Shown: piece after piece, positions 38,135 through 47,506 of the stretch | Position numbering within the stretch: position 1 is the first letter of the stretch | How the letters are laid out: every line of letters starts with the position of its first letter | From: Acidobacteriota bacterium | GTDB taxonomy: Bacteria; Acidobacteriota; Polarisedimenticolia; J045 | Reading direction: 5' to 3' | DNA length: 61,906 nt | Assembly (NCBI GenBank): GCA_017994815.1 | Contig: JAGOJY010000026.1 | Span: forward strand, 1-61,906 | The notes under the pieces: model-generated | Seen by the model: the letters and a program-made list of their open reading frames with translations, nothing else | Database searches by the model: none | What the model was told of the DNA's origin: nothing | Position numbers and translations under genes: made by a program

Positions 38135-41053
38135 ATGTCCAGCGCTCGACGCCTGCCCGTCCTCTTCGTCCTCGCCCTGTTCGCGCTCGCGGCGTTCGCC
38201 GCGCCGCCGGAGCCGGCCAAGACCGCCACGCCGGAAAAGGCGCCGGCCGCGGCCGCCCCGGACACGACGAAGCTCGCCGTGGACCCGGCGGTCCGGGTCG
38301 GCAAGCTCGCCAACGGCCTGACCTACTTCATCCGCAAGAACGCGCGGCCGGAGAAGCGGGCCGACCTGTGGCTCGCGGTCAACGCGGGATCGACGCTGGA
38401 GGACGACGACCAGCAAGGCCTCGCGCACTTCGTCGAGCACATGGCGTTCAACGGCACCAAGAACTTCAAGAAGCTCGAGATCATCAACTTCCTCGAGAAG
38501 TTGGGGATGAAGTTCGGGCCGGAGATCAACGCCTTCACCAGCTTCGACGAGACGGTCTACATGCTGAAGGTCCCGACCGACGACGCGGCCACGCTGGACA
38601 AGGCGCTGTTGGTGCTCGAGGACTGGTCGCGCGCGATCGCGTTCGAGGACGAGGAGATCGACAAGGAGCGCGGGGTCCTGGTCGAGGAGTGGCGGCTCGG
38701 GCGCGGAGCCGAGGCCCGGATGCGGGACAAGCAGTTCCCGGTGCTGTTCCAGGGCTCGCGCTACGCCGAGCGGCTCGTGATCGGCAAGAAGGAGATCCTC
38801 GAGACCGCGAGCCACGACTCGGTGCGCCGGTTCTACCGCGATTGGTACCGGCCCGACCTGATGGCCGTGATCGCGGTCGGCGACTTCGACCCGGCCAAGA
38901 TCGAGGAAGGGATCAGAAAGCACTTCTCCGGCCTCAAGAACCCGGAGAAGCCGCGCGCGCGACAGGCATACCCCGTGCCGGACCACGACCAGACGCTGGT
39001 GTCGATCGCCAGCGACCCCGAGGCGACGTCCACGCGGGTCTCGGTCTACTACAAGCTCCCGCGCAAGGACCGCGACACGGTCGCCGACTACCGCCGGATG
39101 CTGGTCGAGAGGCTGTACCACGCGATGGTCAACGCGCGGCTGGAGGAACTGCGCCAGCGTCCCGACCCGCCGTTCCTGTTCGCCTTCTCCGGCTCCGGCA
39201 GTTTCGTGCGCACGCGGGACCTCGCGGTCCAGAGCGCTGGCGTCGAGCAGTCGGGGCTCGCGCGCGGGCTCGACGCGCTGTTGGTCGAGCTGGCGCGCGT
39301 GGACAAGCACGGCTTCAACGCGACCGAGCTGGAGCGGGCCAAGAAGGAACTCTTGCGCGGGTTCGAGCGTGCCTTCCGCGAGCGCGACAAGCAGGAGCAC
39401 GAGCTGTACAGCCGCGAGATCATGGACTACTTCCTCGAAGGCGAGCCGATGCCGGGGATCGAGACCGAGGTCAACCTGGCCATGCGCTTCGTCCCGGCGA
39501 TGACGCTGGAAGAGCTGAACGGCCTGGCCCGGCAGTGGGCCGGCGAGAAGAACCGCGTGATCCTGGTCAACGGCCCGGAGAAGAAGGACGTCGCCCTGCC
39601 GAGCGAGGCGCAGGTGCGCGAGGTGTTCCGCGCGGCGATGGCCAAGGAAGTCGAGCCCTGGGTGGACCGCGTGCGGCAGGAGCCGCTGGTGCCGGAGCCG
39701 CCGAAGCCGGCCACGATCAAGGAGGAGTCGGCGATCGCCGAACTGGGCCTGACCCGCTGGAAGCTGTCCAACGGCGCGACCGTGCTGATGAAGCCGACCG
39801 ACTTCAAGAACGACCAGGTGCTGCTCACGGGGTTCAGCCCGGGCGGCAGCTCGCTGGTGCCGAACGAGCGCTACGTGTCGACGAGCTTCGCCGCGCAGGT
39901 GCTGGGCGAGGGCGGGCTCGGCAAGTTCGACCAGGTCGAGCTGCAGAAGGCGCTGGCCGGGAAGATCGCGAGCGCCGGCGCTTACATCGGCGAGCTGGAG
40001 GAGGCGATCCGCGGCAACGCCTCGCCGCAGGACCTGGAAACGATGTTCCAGCTCGTCTACCTCAACTTCACCGCGCCGCGCGCGGACCAGAAGGCGTTCG
40101 CCTCGTGGAAGGCGCGCACGGCCGCGATGCTGCAGAACCGGCTGGCGCGCCCGGAGACCGTCTTCGGCGACAAGATGATGGTCACCCTGGCGCAGGGTCA
40201 CTTCCGCGCACGACCGATCACCCCGGAACTCCTCAACGAGATCGACCTCGCCGCGGCCGAGGCGGCCTGGCGCGAGCGCTTCGCCGACGCCTCGGACTTC
40301 ACGTTCGTGCTGGTCGGCGCGTTCAAGGTCGACGAGGTCCGCCCGTGGGTGCTGACGTACCTGGGCGGGCTGCCGTCGACCGGCCGCAAGGAGGCCTGGA
40401 AAGACGTGGGGCTCCGGCCGCCGGACGGCGTGGTCAAGGTCGAGGTCAAGAAGGGCCTCGAGCCCAAGTCGCAGGTCCGGATCCAGTTCACCGGCGACGC
40501 CAAGTGGACGCGCGAGGCGGACCACCTGATGTCGTCGATGGGGCAGGCGCTGCGGATCCGGCTGCGCGAGGTGCTGCGCGAGGATCTCGGCGGCGTGTAC
40601 GGCGTCGGGGCCGGCGGGTACCTGTCGCGACGTCCGGTCGAGCAGTACTCGTTCTCGGTCTCGTTCGGCTGCTCGCCCGACCGCGTGGCCGAGCTGCAAA
40701 AGGCCGTCTTCGAGGTGATCGAGGCGGTGAAGAAGGACGGGTTCAGCGACGAGATCGTGACCAAGGTGCACGAGCAGCAGGTGCGCGGCCGCGAGGAGGC
40801 GCTGAAGGAGAACGGCTTCTGGCTCGGGGAACTGGCCGACGCCGCGCGGTTCAACGAGGACCCGAAACAGATCCTGAAGTACGACGAGCTGGTCAAGCTC
40901 GTGACCAAGGACAGCCTGCGCGACGCGGCGCGACGCTACCTCAACGCGGAGCGCTACGTCGCGGGCGTGCTGCTGCCCGAGGCTCCCGCGGCACCGGCCG
41001 CCGCGCCGGCGGCCTCGCCGGCGCCTCCCGCGGGCGGGAGCGGGGTTCGCTGA
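38135..41053 (+). CDS. Secreted M16-family zinc peptidase (pitrilysin/PqqL-like)
   Basis: 972 residues. Signal peptide (about 1-23, LFALAAFA), Ala/Pro linker, then four M16 domains in two halves as in PqqL-type peptidases. The inverted zinc motif HxxEH is H98-F-V-E101-H102 (HFVEHMAFNGT), with the distal Glu in the following VLVEEWR region. The second half (from about 540) lacks the motif, as usual. The C-terminus is Ala/Pro-rich. Acts on peptides in the periplasm or at the surface. It overlaps the next gene by one base (TGATG). Confidence 0.92.
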   Translation: MSSARRLPVLFVLALFALAAFAAPPEPAKTATPEKAPAAAAPDTTKLAVDPAVRVGKLANGLTYFIRKNARPEKRADLWLAVNAGSTLEDDDQQGLAHFVEHMAFNGTKNFKKLEIINFLEKLGMKFGPEINAFTSFDETVYMLKVPTDDAATLDKALLVLEDWSRAIAFEDEEIDKERGVLVEEWRLGRGAEARMRDKQFPVLFQGSRYAERLVIGKKEILETASHDSVRRFYRDWYRPDLMAVIAVGDFDPAKIEEGIRKHFSGLKNPEKPRARQAYPVPDHDQTLVSIASDPEATSTRVSVYYKLPRKDRDTVADYRRMLVERLYHAMVNARLEELRQRPDPPFLFAFSGSGSFVRTRDLAVQSAGVEQSGLARGLDALLVELARVDKHGFNATELERAKKELLRGFERAFRERDKQEHELYSREIMDYFLEGEPMPGIETEVNLAMRFVPAMTLEELNGLARQWAGEKNRVILVNGPEKKDVALPSEAQVREVFRAAMAKEVEPWVDRVRQEPLVPEPPKPATIKEESAIAELGLTRWKLSNGATVLMKPTDFKNDQVLLTGFSPGGSSLVPNERYVSTSFAAQVLGEGGLGKFDQVELQKALAGKIASAGAYIGELEEAIRGNASPQDLETMFQLVYLNFTAPRADQKAFASWKARTAAMLQNRLARPETVFGDKMMVTLAQGHFRARPITPELLNEIDLAAAEAAWRERFADASDFTFVLVGAFKVDEVRPWVLTYLGGLPSTGRKEAWKDVGLRPPDGVVKVEVKKGLEPKSQVRIQFTGDAKWTREADHLMSSMGQALRIRLREVLREDLGGVYGVGAGGYLSRRPVEQYSFSVSFGCSPDRVAELQKAVFEVIEAVKKDGFSDEIVTKVHEQQVRGREEALKENGFWLGELADAARFNEDPKQILKYDELVKLVTKDSLRDAARRYLNAERYVAGVLLPEAPAAPAAAPAASPAPPAGGSGVR

Positions 41054-42306
41054 TGCGCGGCTTCGACGCCGGCGCCTGCCGCGCGCAGTTCCCCGGCCTC
41101 GCGCGGCACGTCGCCGGGCGTCCGGCGGCGTTCTTCGACGGCCCGGGCGGGAGCCAGGTCCCCGCCCGGGTCATCGACGCCACCTCGCGCTACCTGGCGC
41201 ACGAGAACGCCAACTCCGGGGGGCCGTTCGCGACCAGCGAGGCGACCGACGCGCTGCTCGACGGGGCGCACCGCGCCCTGGCCGACTTCGTCGGCACGCC
41301 GGATCCCGGCTGCATCGCCTTCGGCGCCAACATGACCACGCTCACGCTGGCGCTCGGCCGCGCTCTCGCGCGCACCTGGCGCGCCGGCGACGAGGTCGTG
41401 GTCACGCAGCTCGACCACGACGCGAACGTCACGCCGTGGGTCCTCGCCGCGCGCGACGCCGGGGCCGAAGTCCGCGAGGCGCGGATCCAGCCCGGGGACG
41501 GTACGCTCGACCTCGGCCATCTCGGCGCGCTGTTGTCGCGCCGCACGCGCCTGGTCGCCGTCACGTGCGCTTCGAACGCCATCGGCACGATGACGGACGC
41601 GCGCCGGATCGCCGAGCTGGCCCACGCGTACGGCGCGCTGGTGTTCCTCGACGCCGTGCACTACGCGCCGCACGCGCTGATCGACGTCGCGGCCTGGGAC
41701 TGCGATTTCCTGTGTTGCTCGGCGTACAAGTTCTTCGGCCCGCACGTCGGCGTGATGTACGGCAAGCGGGAGCAGCTGGAGCGGCTGCCGGCGTACAAGG
41801 TCCGGCCCGCGGGCGAGGACCTGCCGCACCGTTGGGAGACCGGCACGCTGAACCACGAGGGGATCGCCGGCGCCGCCGAGGCCGTGGAGTACCTGGCCGA
41901 TATCGGGCGGCGCCACGTGCCGGGCGTCGTGGAGCGCCGGGCGGCGCTGCGCGCCGCGTTCGAGGCGATCCGGGAGTACGAGGGCGGGCTGACGCGGCAC
42001 CTCCTGGAGCGGCTCACCCCGATCCCCGGCGTGCGGCTGCACGGGATCCGCGACCCGCACCGCTGGGCCGAGCGCACGCCGACCGTCTCGTTCACGCACG
42101 AGCGCCTCGGCCCGCGCGAGGTCGCGACGAGGCTCGGCCGCGAGGGGATCTTCGTCTGGCACGGCAACTTCTACGCCCTGCGCCTGACCGAGGTCCTCGG
42201 CCTCGAGCCGGACGGCGTCGTGCGCGTCGGCCTTTTGCACTACAACACGCGCGACGAGATCGACCGCCTGGCAGCGGCGCTGAACGACGGGGACGCCCGC
42301 CCCTGA
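41053..42306 (+). CDS. Cysteine desulfurase-like class V aminotransferase
   Basis: 417 residues of the SufS/CsdA-like subgroup. It opens FPGLARHVAGRPAAFFDGPG and has QLDHDANVTPW and the PLP lysine K226 in CSAYKFFGPHVG. The usual active-site Cys loop of true SufS enzymes is not obvious: the C-terminal region reads WHGNFYALRL, so it may not be a sulfur donor for Fe-S assembly. The reaction is not established for this subgroup. It shares one base with the M16 stop and is probably co-transcribed with it. No other suf or isc genes are nearby. Confidence 0.85.
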   Translation: MRGFDAGACRAQFPGLARHVAGRPAAFFDGPGGSQVPARVIDATSRYLAHENANSGGPFATSEATDALLDGAHRALADFVGTPDPGCIAFGANMTTLTLALGRALARTWRAGDEVVVTQLDHDANVTPWVLAARDAGAEVREARIQPGDGTLDLGHLGALLSRRTRLVAVTCASNAIGTMTDARRIAELAHAYGALVFLDAVHYAPHALIDVAAWDCDFLCCSAYKFFGPHVGVMYGKREQLERLPAYKVRPAGEDLPHRWETGTLNHEGIAGAAEAVEYLADIGRRHVPGVVERRAALRAAFEAIREYEGGLTRHLLERLTPIPGVRLHGIRDPHRWAERTPTVSFTHERLGPREVATRLGREGIFVWHGNFYALRLTEVLGLEPDGVVRVGLLHYNTRDEIDRLAAALNDGDARP

Positions 42307-42387
42307 CCCCCGGCGACTGGGGGTCGGAGTCGATTGTCCCCGGCTTCAGGCACGCGCGTGATGCGCCACCTGCCCCCGCAACCGGTG

Positions 42388-42393
42388 TATATT
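42388..42393 (+). promoter_or_regulatory. Putative -10 box of the glycosyltransferase operon
   Basis: TATATT followed by CCGGCG, in the 154-base gap before the gene at 42461. The leader would be about 60 bases. The string TATATTCC also occurs before the genes at 1726 and 18478. No good -35 seen. Confidence 0.45.
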
Positions 42394-42460
42394 CCGGCGA
42401 CGAGAATCGGGGAGTTGCGTTTGGGCGCGCGGCGTTCCCGGTTCGGGGCGTGAACCCGAG

Positions 42461-43615
42461 ATGGCGAACCGGCTGTGCGTCGTGCTCCCCACCTACAACG
42501 AGGCGGAGAACGTCTCGGTCCTGCTCCCGCTCATCTTCGCGCAGCAGCCGCGGATTCCGAGCCACGAGTTGCACGTCCTGGTCGTCGACGACGAATCGCC
42601 GGACGGCACCGCCGATGTCGTGCGCGGGATGCAGGCGCGCTTCCCGCGGCTGTCGGTGGTCAGCGGCCCCAAGCGCGGGCTGGGCGAGGCATACAAGCGC
42701 GGGATCGCCCACGCGATCCGCGAACTCGATCCCGAACTGATCGTGGAAATGGACGCGGACCTGCAGCACTCGCCCGACCTCTTGCCGCTGTTCGCCACCC
42801 TCGCCGGGTACGGCTTCACGCTCGTGATCGGCTCGCGCTTCGCGCCGGGGGGCAGCACCCCCGAGTTCTCGTTCCGCCGCCGGGCGATGAGCCTCGTCGG
42901 CAACTGGATGATCCGCTTCCTCGGCGGGCTGCCGCGGCTGCACGACTGCACCTCCGGTTACCGCTGCATCAACGCCGCGCTGCTCGCACGCTGCGACCTC
43001 TCGGCGCTCTCGACCCGCGGCTACTCGTTCCAGTCCTCGCTCCTGTTCGAGCTGTTGCGACAGGGCGCGCGCCCGATCGAGGTGCCGATGGTGTTCGCGG
43101 CCCGCGCCCACGGCGAGTCGAAGCTCGCGCTCCGCGACCAGCTCGAGTTCCTGGCCAACATCGTCCGGATCCGCTTCCGGCGCTCGACGGAATTCGTCAA
43201 GTTCTGCGTGGTCGGCGGCTCGGGCGTTTTGGTCAACATGGGGGCGTACGTCGCGCTGACCCGCAAGGCGGGCCTGCCGCTCGAGGGCGCCTCCCCGCTG
43301 GCGATCGAGCTTTCGATCCTGTGGAATTTCCTCTGCAACAACAGCTGGACCTTCCGCGGGCGCGCGGCCCGCAGCGGGTTCCTCGGCAAGCTCGCCCGGT
43401 TCCACGTGGTCTCGGCGGCCGCGGCGCTCGCCAACTACCTCCTGCTGCTGGCGCTGGTGCACCTGTTCGGCGTGTGGGACGTGCTGGCGAACCTGGTCGG
43501 CATCGCCGTCGGCACCGTGTTCAACTTCAGCATGAACTCGCTGTGGACCTGGCGCGGCCTGGGCGAGCAGACGCCGCCGGCCGGCGACGGCGCACCCGGC
43601 CCGCCGAGGCGCTAG
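42461..43615 (+). CDS. Family-2 glycosyltransferase (polyprenyl-phosphate mannose synthase-like) fused to GtrA
   Basis: 384 residues. Residues 1-235 are a DPM1-like GT2 domain (CVVLPTYNEAENV, VVDDESPDGT, and the metal-binding EMDADLQHSP). Residues 240-365 are a GtrA-like membrane domain with four helices (FVKFCVVGGSGVLVNMGAYV, then LWNFLCNNSWTF). Such proteins load a sugar on polyprenyl phosphate and help move it across the membrane for glycan or protein modification. The following polytopic protein starts on the last base of this gene. Confidence 0.9.
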   Translation: MANRLCVVLPTYNEAENVSVLLPLIFAQQPRIPSHELHVLVVDDESPDGTADVVRGMQARFPRLSVVSGPKRGLGEAYKRGIAHAIRELDPELIVEMDADLQHSPDLLPLFATLAGYGFTLVIGSRFAPGGSTPEFSFRRRAMSLVGNWMIRFLGGLPRLHDCTSGYRCINAALLARCDLSALSTRGYSFQSSLLFELLRQGARPIEVPMVFAARAHGESKLALRDQLEFLANIVRIRFRRSTEFVKFCVVGGSGVLVNMGAYVALTRKAGLPLEGASPLAIELSILWNFLCNNSWTFRGRAARSGFLGKLARFHVVSAAAALANYLLLLALVHLFGVWDVLANLVGIAVGTVFNFSMNSLWTWRGLGEQTPPAGDGAPGPPRR

Positions 43616-45519
43616 TGGCCCGTCGCGCGAGACCCGACCGCGGCAGCGGCCCCCGCGCGCCCGCGGCCTCGGCGGCAGCGGTGGCCGCGGCCCCCGGCGC
43701 CGCGCGGACGGCGCTGGCGGTCGCGATCTGGGTCGGGGTGGCGGCGCTGGTCCTGTCGCTGTCGATCTTCCCGCTTTCGAACTACGACACGTGGTGGCAT
43801 CTCGAGGCGGGGGAGTACATCGCGACCGAGCACGCGATCCCGGTGCGGGACGTCTTCTCCTTCACCGCCGAGGGCGCGCGCTGGATCAGCCACGAGTGGC
43901 TGTTCGAACTCTTGGCCTACCTGTTCCACTCCGCGACCGGCTTCAACGGCCTGATCCTGGCCAAGGCCGCCCTCGTGCTGGCCTCGTTCGCCGCGCTCTA
44001 CGTGCTGTTCCGGCGGCTGGGCGTCGGCGCGGCCGCGGCGGGCGCGGTCCTCGTCCCCGTGGCGTTCATGACCACCTACATGGCCTACGAGCGCCCGCAC
44101 ATCGTCACGCAGCTGTTCGCGGCGCTGTTCCTGCTCGCGCTCCTGACGTACAAGCACCGGCCGGATTTGCGCTCACCGGGCCGGCTGCTGCTCGCGCTGC
44201 TGCCGCTGCAGGTCGTGTGGGCCAACTCGCACGCCGGCATGATCCTGGGCCCGATCCTGGTCGGCCTGTTCGTTGCCGGCGAGGCGCTGCAGGCGTTCCT
44301 CGCACCGCGCCTGAAATGGCTGGCCCCGGACGTCCTGAACCCGCGCGAACTGGGGTTTCTCGCGCTGGCCGTGGTGCTGCTGGTGGCGGTCAGCCTGGTC
44401 AATCCCAGCTTCCACCACCTGTTGTTCTACACCGGGATGATCGCCGGGGACCCGGTGTTCAAGCAGGCGATCCGCGAGTGGCAGCCGACGATCAACTTCG
44501 GCCTGAACTCGGACGTGACGGTCATCTTCTGGCCGTTCCTCGCGGTGGGCGCGCTGTCGTTCCTCGCCACGCTGCGCCGCCTGCAGCTGAGCCACGTCCT
44601 GCTGTACGCTGCCACCGGCGCCGCCGCGATCTCGGCGATCCGCAACGTGGCGCTGTTCGCGCTCGTCGGCGCGCCGCTGGTCGCGATCAACCTGCACGCG
44701 CTGTCGCGCGGCGACGAGGGGCGGCGCCGGCTCCGCGGCGTCGTCGCGGCGGCGGCCGTCGCCGCGGTCGCGCTGGCTTGCGTCGCGCTGGTCTTCACGC
44801 GGGGGACGCGGGTCAGCGGCACCTACCGCCACCCCGGGCTCGGCGTCGCGGAGCGGATGTTCCCCGGCCCGGCGGCCGACTTCCTCGAGCAGAACCCGGT
44901 CCAGGGCCAGGTCTTCAACAGCATGGAGCTCGGCGGGTACCTGATCTGGCGCTGGTATCCCGCGCGCAAGGTGTTCGTGGACGGGCGGCTGGACGTCTAC
45001 GGCCGCGAGCTGTTCGACGTTTACGCGGCCACGCTGCGCTCGCAGGCCGACCCGGACGCGGTCGCGCGCCGCTTCGACATCGGCTGCTTTTTGATCTCGC
45101 AGCCCAACCGCGACGCGGCCAGCGCGCCGTGGTACCTCGGGCGGACACTGGCCCGGAACCCCGGCTGGGCGCTGGTGTTCTGGGACGACCGGACACTGCT
45201 GTTCGTCCGCAACACCGCCGCCCACCGCGCGCTGATCGAGCGGAAGGCGTACCGGGCGATCGTGCCGATGATGCTCGGCTACGCCACGGCGCCGGGCACC
45301 GACCGCAACGCGCTGTTGGCCGAGGCGCAGCGGGCGAGCCGCGAGAGCCCCGGACCGCTGACGCTCATGCTGCTCGGCCAGGCGTACCTCGACACCGGGC
45401 GCCCGGACAAGGCGCGCGAGGCCTACGAGCAGGTGCTGGCGCTGGACGCGGACAACGAACCGGCGCGCGCGGCGCTCGAGCGCCTGGTGGCGATCCCGTA
45501 CCCGGTCCTGCCGCGCTGA
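43615..45519 (+). CDS. Polytopic membrane protein with C-terminal TPR, possible glycosyltransferase
   Basis: 634 residues. GTG start shares a base with the previous TAG. About ten membrane helices (from 40 to about 410), an early periplasmic loop with DTWWHLEAGEYI and an extracytoplasmic region (about 420-560). The last about 50 residues resemble a TPR (AYLDTGRPDKAREAYEQVLALD). The layout (acidic first loop, many helices) is like GT-C type transferases that use polyprenyl-linked sugars, but no family is recognised with certainty. Coupling to a polyprenyl-phosphate sugar synthase supports that idea. Convergent with the methyltransferase, one base apart. Confidence 0.7.
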   Translation: MARRARPDRGSGPRAPAASAAAVAAAPGAARTALAVAIWVGVAALVLSLSIFPLSNYDTWWHLEAGEYIATEHAIPVRDVFSFTAEGARWISHEWLFELLAYLFHSATGFNGLILAKAALVLASFAALYVLFRRLGVGAAAAGAVLVPVAFMTTYMAYERPHIVTQLFAALFLLALLTYKHRPDLRSPGRLLLALLPLQVVWANSHAGMILGPILVGLFVAGEALQAFLAPRLKWLAPDVLNPRELGFLALAVVLLVAVSLVNPSFHHLLFYTGMIAGDPVFKQAIREWQPTINFGLNSDVTVIFWPFLAVGALSFLATLRRLQLSHVLLYAATGAAAISAIRNVALFALVGAPLVAINLHALSRGDEGRRRLRGVVAAAAVAAVALACVALVFTRGTRVSGTYRHPGLGVAERMFPGPAADFLEQNPVQGQVFNSMELGGYLIWRWYPARKVFVDGRLDVYGRELFDVYAATLRSQADPDAVARRFDIGCFLISQPNRDAASAPWYLGRTLARNPGWALVFWDDRTLLFVRNTAAHRALIERKAYRAIVPMMLGYATAPGTDRNALLAEAQRASRESPGPLTLMLLGQAYLDTGRPDKAREAYEQVLALDADNEPARAALERLVAIPYPVLPR

Positions 45520-45520
45520 G

Positions 45521-46207
45521 TCAGCCGGCGTTCCTGGCGAGGACGAGGTACTGCGTGCCGAGCGGCAGCCGGCACAGCGGCGGCTCGGTCCAGCGCAGCC
45601 AGCGCAGCGGCCGCGGGAAGATGAAGAGGAAGTCCGTGTGCAGGACCTCGAAGCCGCGATCGCGCAACAGGCGCCGCGTTTCCGGAGGCGGCAGGGTGAT
45701 CGCGTCGCGGTCGAACTCGCAGCGGCTCATCACGAAGCGCGTCGCCGGGTTCCAGGGGTTGTTCTCGAACAGCGCGAACAGGCCGCCCGGCCGCAGCGAC
45801 GCGCGCACGCAGTCCACGGCCGCCGGGCGCTCGGCGGGCGGGATGTGGTGGAACACGCCGTTGCAGAACGCGAGGTCGAGATCGGCGCCGGGCCGGTACT
45901 CCCCGGTCGTGACGAACGAGATCCGCTCGGAGCGGTGGGTCTCCCGCGCGCGCTCGATCGAGCGCGCCGAGACGTCGACGCCGATGACCCGCGTCGCGCC
46001 GAGCAGCTCGACGATCAGCGGCGCGGTGTCGCCGGTTCCGCAGCCGAAGTCCAGGACACGTTGGTGTCCGCCGGCGGGAAGGCGGCGCGCGAGCCAGGTC
46101 AGGCGGCCGCGCGCGAAGAACTCCTTGCCCTCGCCCGAGACGCCGATCGCCTCGTCGAGCGCCGCGTCGTAGTTTTCCGCGTAGTCGTCGAAGTGGACGC
46201 CTTTCAT
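45521..46207 (-). CDS. Class I SAM-dependent methyltransferase
   Basis: 228 residues. Motif I VLDFGCGTGDTAPL, an acidic end to strand 2 (VIGVDVSARSIE) and FCNGVFHHIP are clear. The ATG overlaps the upstream glycosyltransferase stop by 4 bases (ATGA), so the substrate may be the lipid-linked sugar or glycan made by it, which is inference. Closest general type: UbiE/COQ5-like fold. Confidence 0.85.
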   Translation of the reverse strand: MKGVHFDDYAENYDAALDEAIGVSGEGKEFFARGRLTWLARRLPAGGHQRVLDFGCGTGDTAPLIVELLGATRVIGVDVSARSIERARETHRSERISFVTTGEYRPGADLDLAFCNGVFHHIPPAERPAAVDCVRASLRPGGLFALFENNPWNPATRFVMSRCEFDRDAITLPPPETRRLLRDRGFEVLHTDFLFIFPRPLRWLRWTEPPLCRLPLGTQYLVLARNAG

Positions 46208-47412
46208 CGGCGCCTCAGGCCGAGCACGCTGAGGAAGAAGCTGGCGAAGACGATCTGCACGCCGACCGCCAGCGCCGTGAACGCCGGGACGGCCAGCCGC
46301 AGCGTGTGCGTCGGCTCGAGCGGGCCGAAGGCGCCGCGGCCCCACTCCGAGACCGCGAACAGCGAGCCCGCGAGGCCGGCGAGGATCAGTGCGGCGCCGA
46401 CGACGAGGCCCGTCTCCAGCGTGACGTAGCGGAACAGGCGGTTCAGCCGCGGGTCCTCGGGCAACAGGCCCTCGGTGATGGCGAAGATCTTCGTGAAAAA
46501 GGCGAAGCAGATCGACTGGAACCCCAGAACGACGGCCAGCGCGGCGTAGAGCAGCGTGTGCACGTCGAACGTGACCGAGCCGACGCGGCGCGGCCCCGGC
46601 ACGAGCCACGCCCCGACGGCGAGCCCGGCGAGGGTCAGCAGGATCCCCGGGTAGAGGAACAGCCAGCGCGGCGAGTAGAGCAGGAGGAAGCGCAGGTGGC
46701 GCCAGCCGTCGCGCCAGCTGCGCAGGTGCGGCGGACGGCTGCGGCCGTCGGGCGAGAGGGTCGTCGGCACCTCGGTCACGCGCAGGCCGTGCAGCGTGGC
46801 CTTGACCACCATCTCGCTGGCGAACTCCATCCCCGTCGTGCGCAGGTCGAGGCCGAGGATGGCTTCGCGGTCGAACGCGCGCAGGCCGCAGTGGAAGTCG
46901 CGGCAGGGGCTGGTGAAGAACACGCGCCCGATGGTGGTCAGGACCGGGTTGCCGAGGTAACGGTGCAAGGGCGGCATCGCGCCCGGCTTGATCCCGCCGG
47001 CGAAGCGGTTGCCCATCACCAGCTGGTAACCCTCGCGCAGCTTGAACACGAACTTCGGCAGGTCGAGGAAGTCGTAGCTGTCGTCCGCGTCGCCCATGAC
47101 CACGTAGCGGCCGCGCGCGGCGGCGATCCCGGCGCCGAGCGCGCTGCCGTACCCCTTGCGCTCCACCGGCACGACCCGCGCGCCCTCGCTGTCGGCGATC
47201 TCGATCGAGCCGTCGGTGCTGCCGTTGTCGGCGACGATGACCTCGCCGTCGATGCCGGCCTCGCGCAGCGCCCGCCGGGCCTTCTCGATGCATGTTCGGA
47301 GGGTTTCGGCTTCGTTCAGGCACGGGAGCACGACCGAGACCTCGATCTGCCCGGCCGCGCCGGTGCGCGCGGGGTCGGTGCCCGCGAGTTGATCCTGGCC
47401 CGGAACGCCCAT
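46204..47412 (-). CDS. Family-2 glycosyltransferase with C-terminal membrane helices
   Basis: 402 residues. The GT2 domain (about 25-245) has VSVVLPCLNEAETL, VADNGSTDGS and VMGDADDSYDF with the metal-binding Asp residues. About four helices follow, starting near 240. DPM1-like enzymes with extra helices transfer sugars to polyprenyl phosphate. The ATG at 47412 follows GGGAGCGGGCG; ATGs at 47457 and 47481 lie upstream of or inside the predicted -10 box and are less likely. Divergent from the YfhO-like gene. Confidence 0.88.
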   Translation of the reverse strand: MGVPGQDQLAGTDPARTGAAGQIEVSVVLPCLNEAETLRTCIEKARRALREAGIDGEVIVADNGSTDGSIEIADSEGARVVPVERKGYGSALGAGIAAARGRYVVMGDADDSYDFLDLPKFVFKLREGYQLVMGNRFAGGIKPGAMPPLHRYLGNPVLTTIGRVFFTSPCRDFHCGLRAFDREAILGLDLRTTGMEFASEMVVKATLHGLRVTEVPTTLSPDGRSRPPHLRSWRDGWRHLRFLLLYSPRWLFLYPGILLTLAGLAVGAWLVPGPRRVGSVTFDVHTLLYAALAVVLGFQSICFAFFTKIFAITEGLLPEDPRLNRLFRYVTLETGLVVGAALILAGLAGSLFAVSEWGRGAFGPLEPTHTLRLAVPAFTALAVGVQIVFASFFLSVLGLRRR

Positions 47413-47454
47413 CGCCCGCTCCCGAATGCGCCGCCGAAGACCGCGATCCCGCCG

Positions 47455-47497
47455 CATTGTAACAGCCGCCGTTGCGAACATCGCCGTTTGGTATCAT
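47455..47497. promoter_or_regulatory. Divergent -10 boxes for the genes at 47412 and 47507
   Basis: On the minus strand TACAAT (47460-47455) serves the glycosyltransferase. On the plus strand TATCAT (47492-47497) lies 9 bases before the ATG at 47507, too near for a ribosome binding site. The two boxes are 31 bases apart, so the promoters overlap and may interfere. Confidence 0.45.
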
Positions 47498-47506
47498 CGC
47501 GCGCCG

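Noticed and set aside
41053..42306. Assignment of the class V aminotransferase as SufS
   Set aside because: The usual Cys-containing loop is not evident and no suf or isc partners are adjacent.
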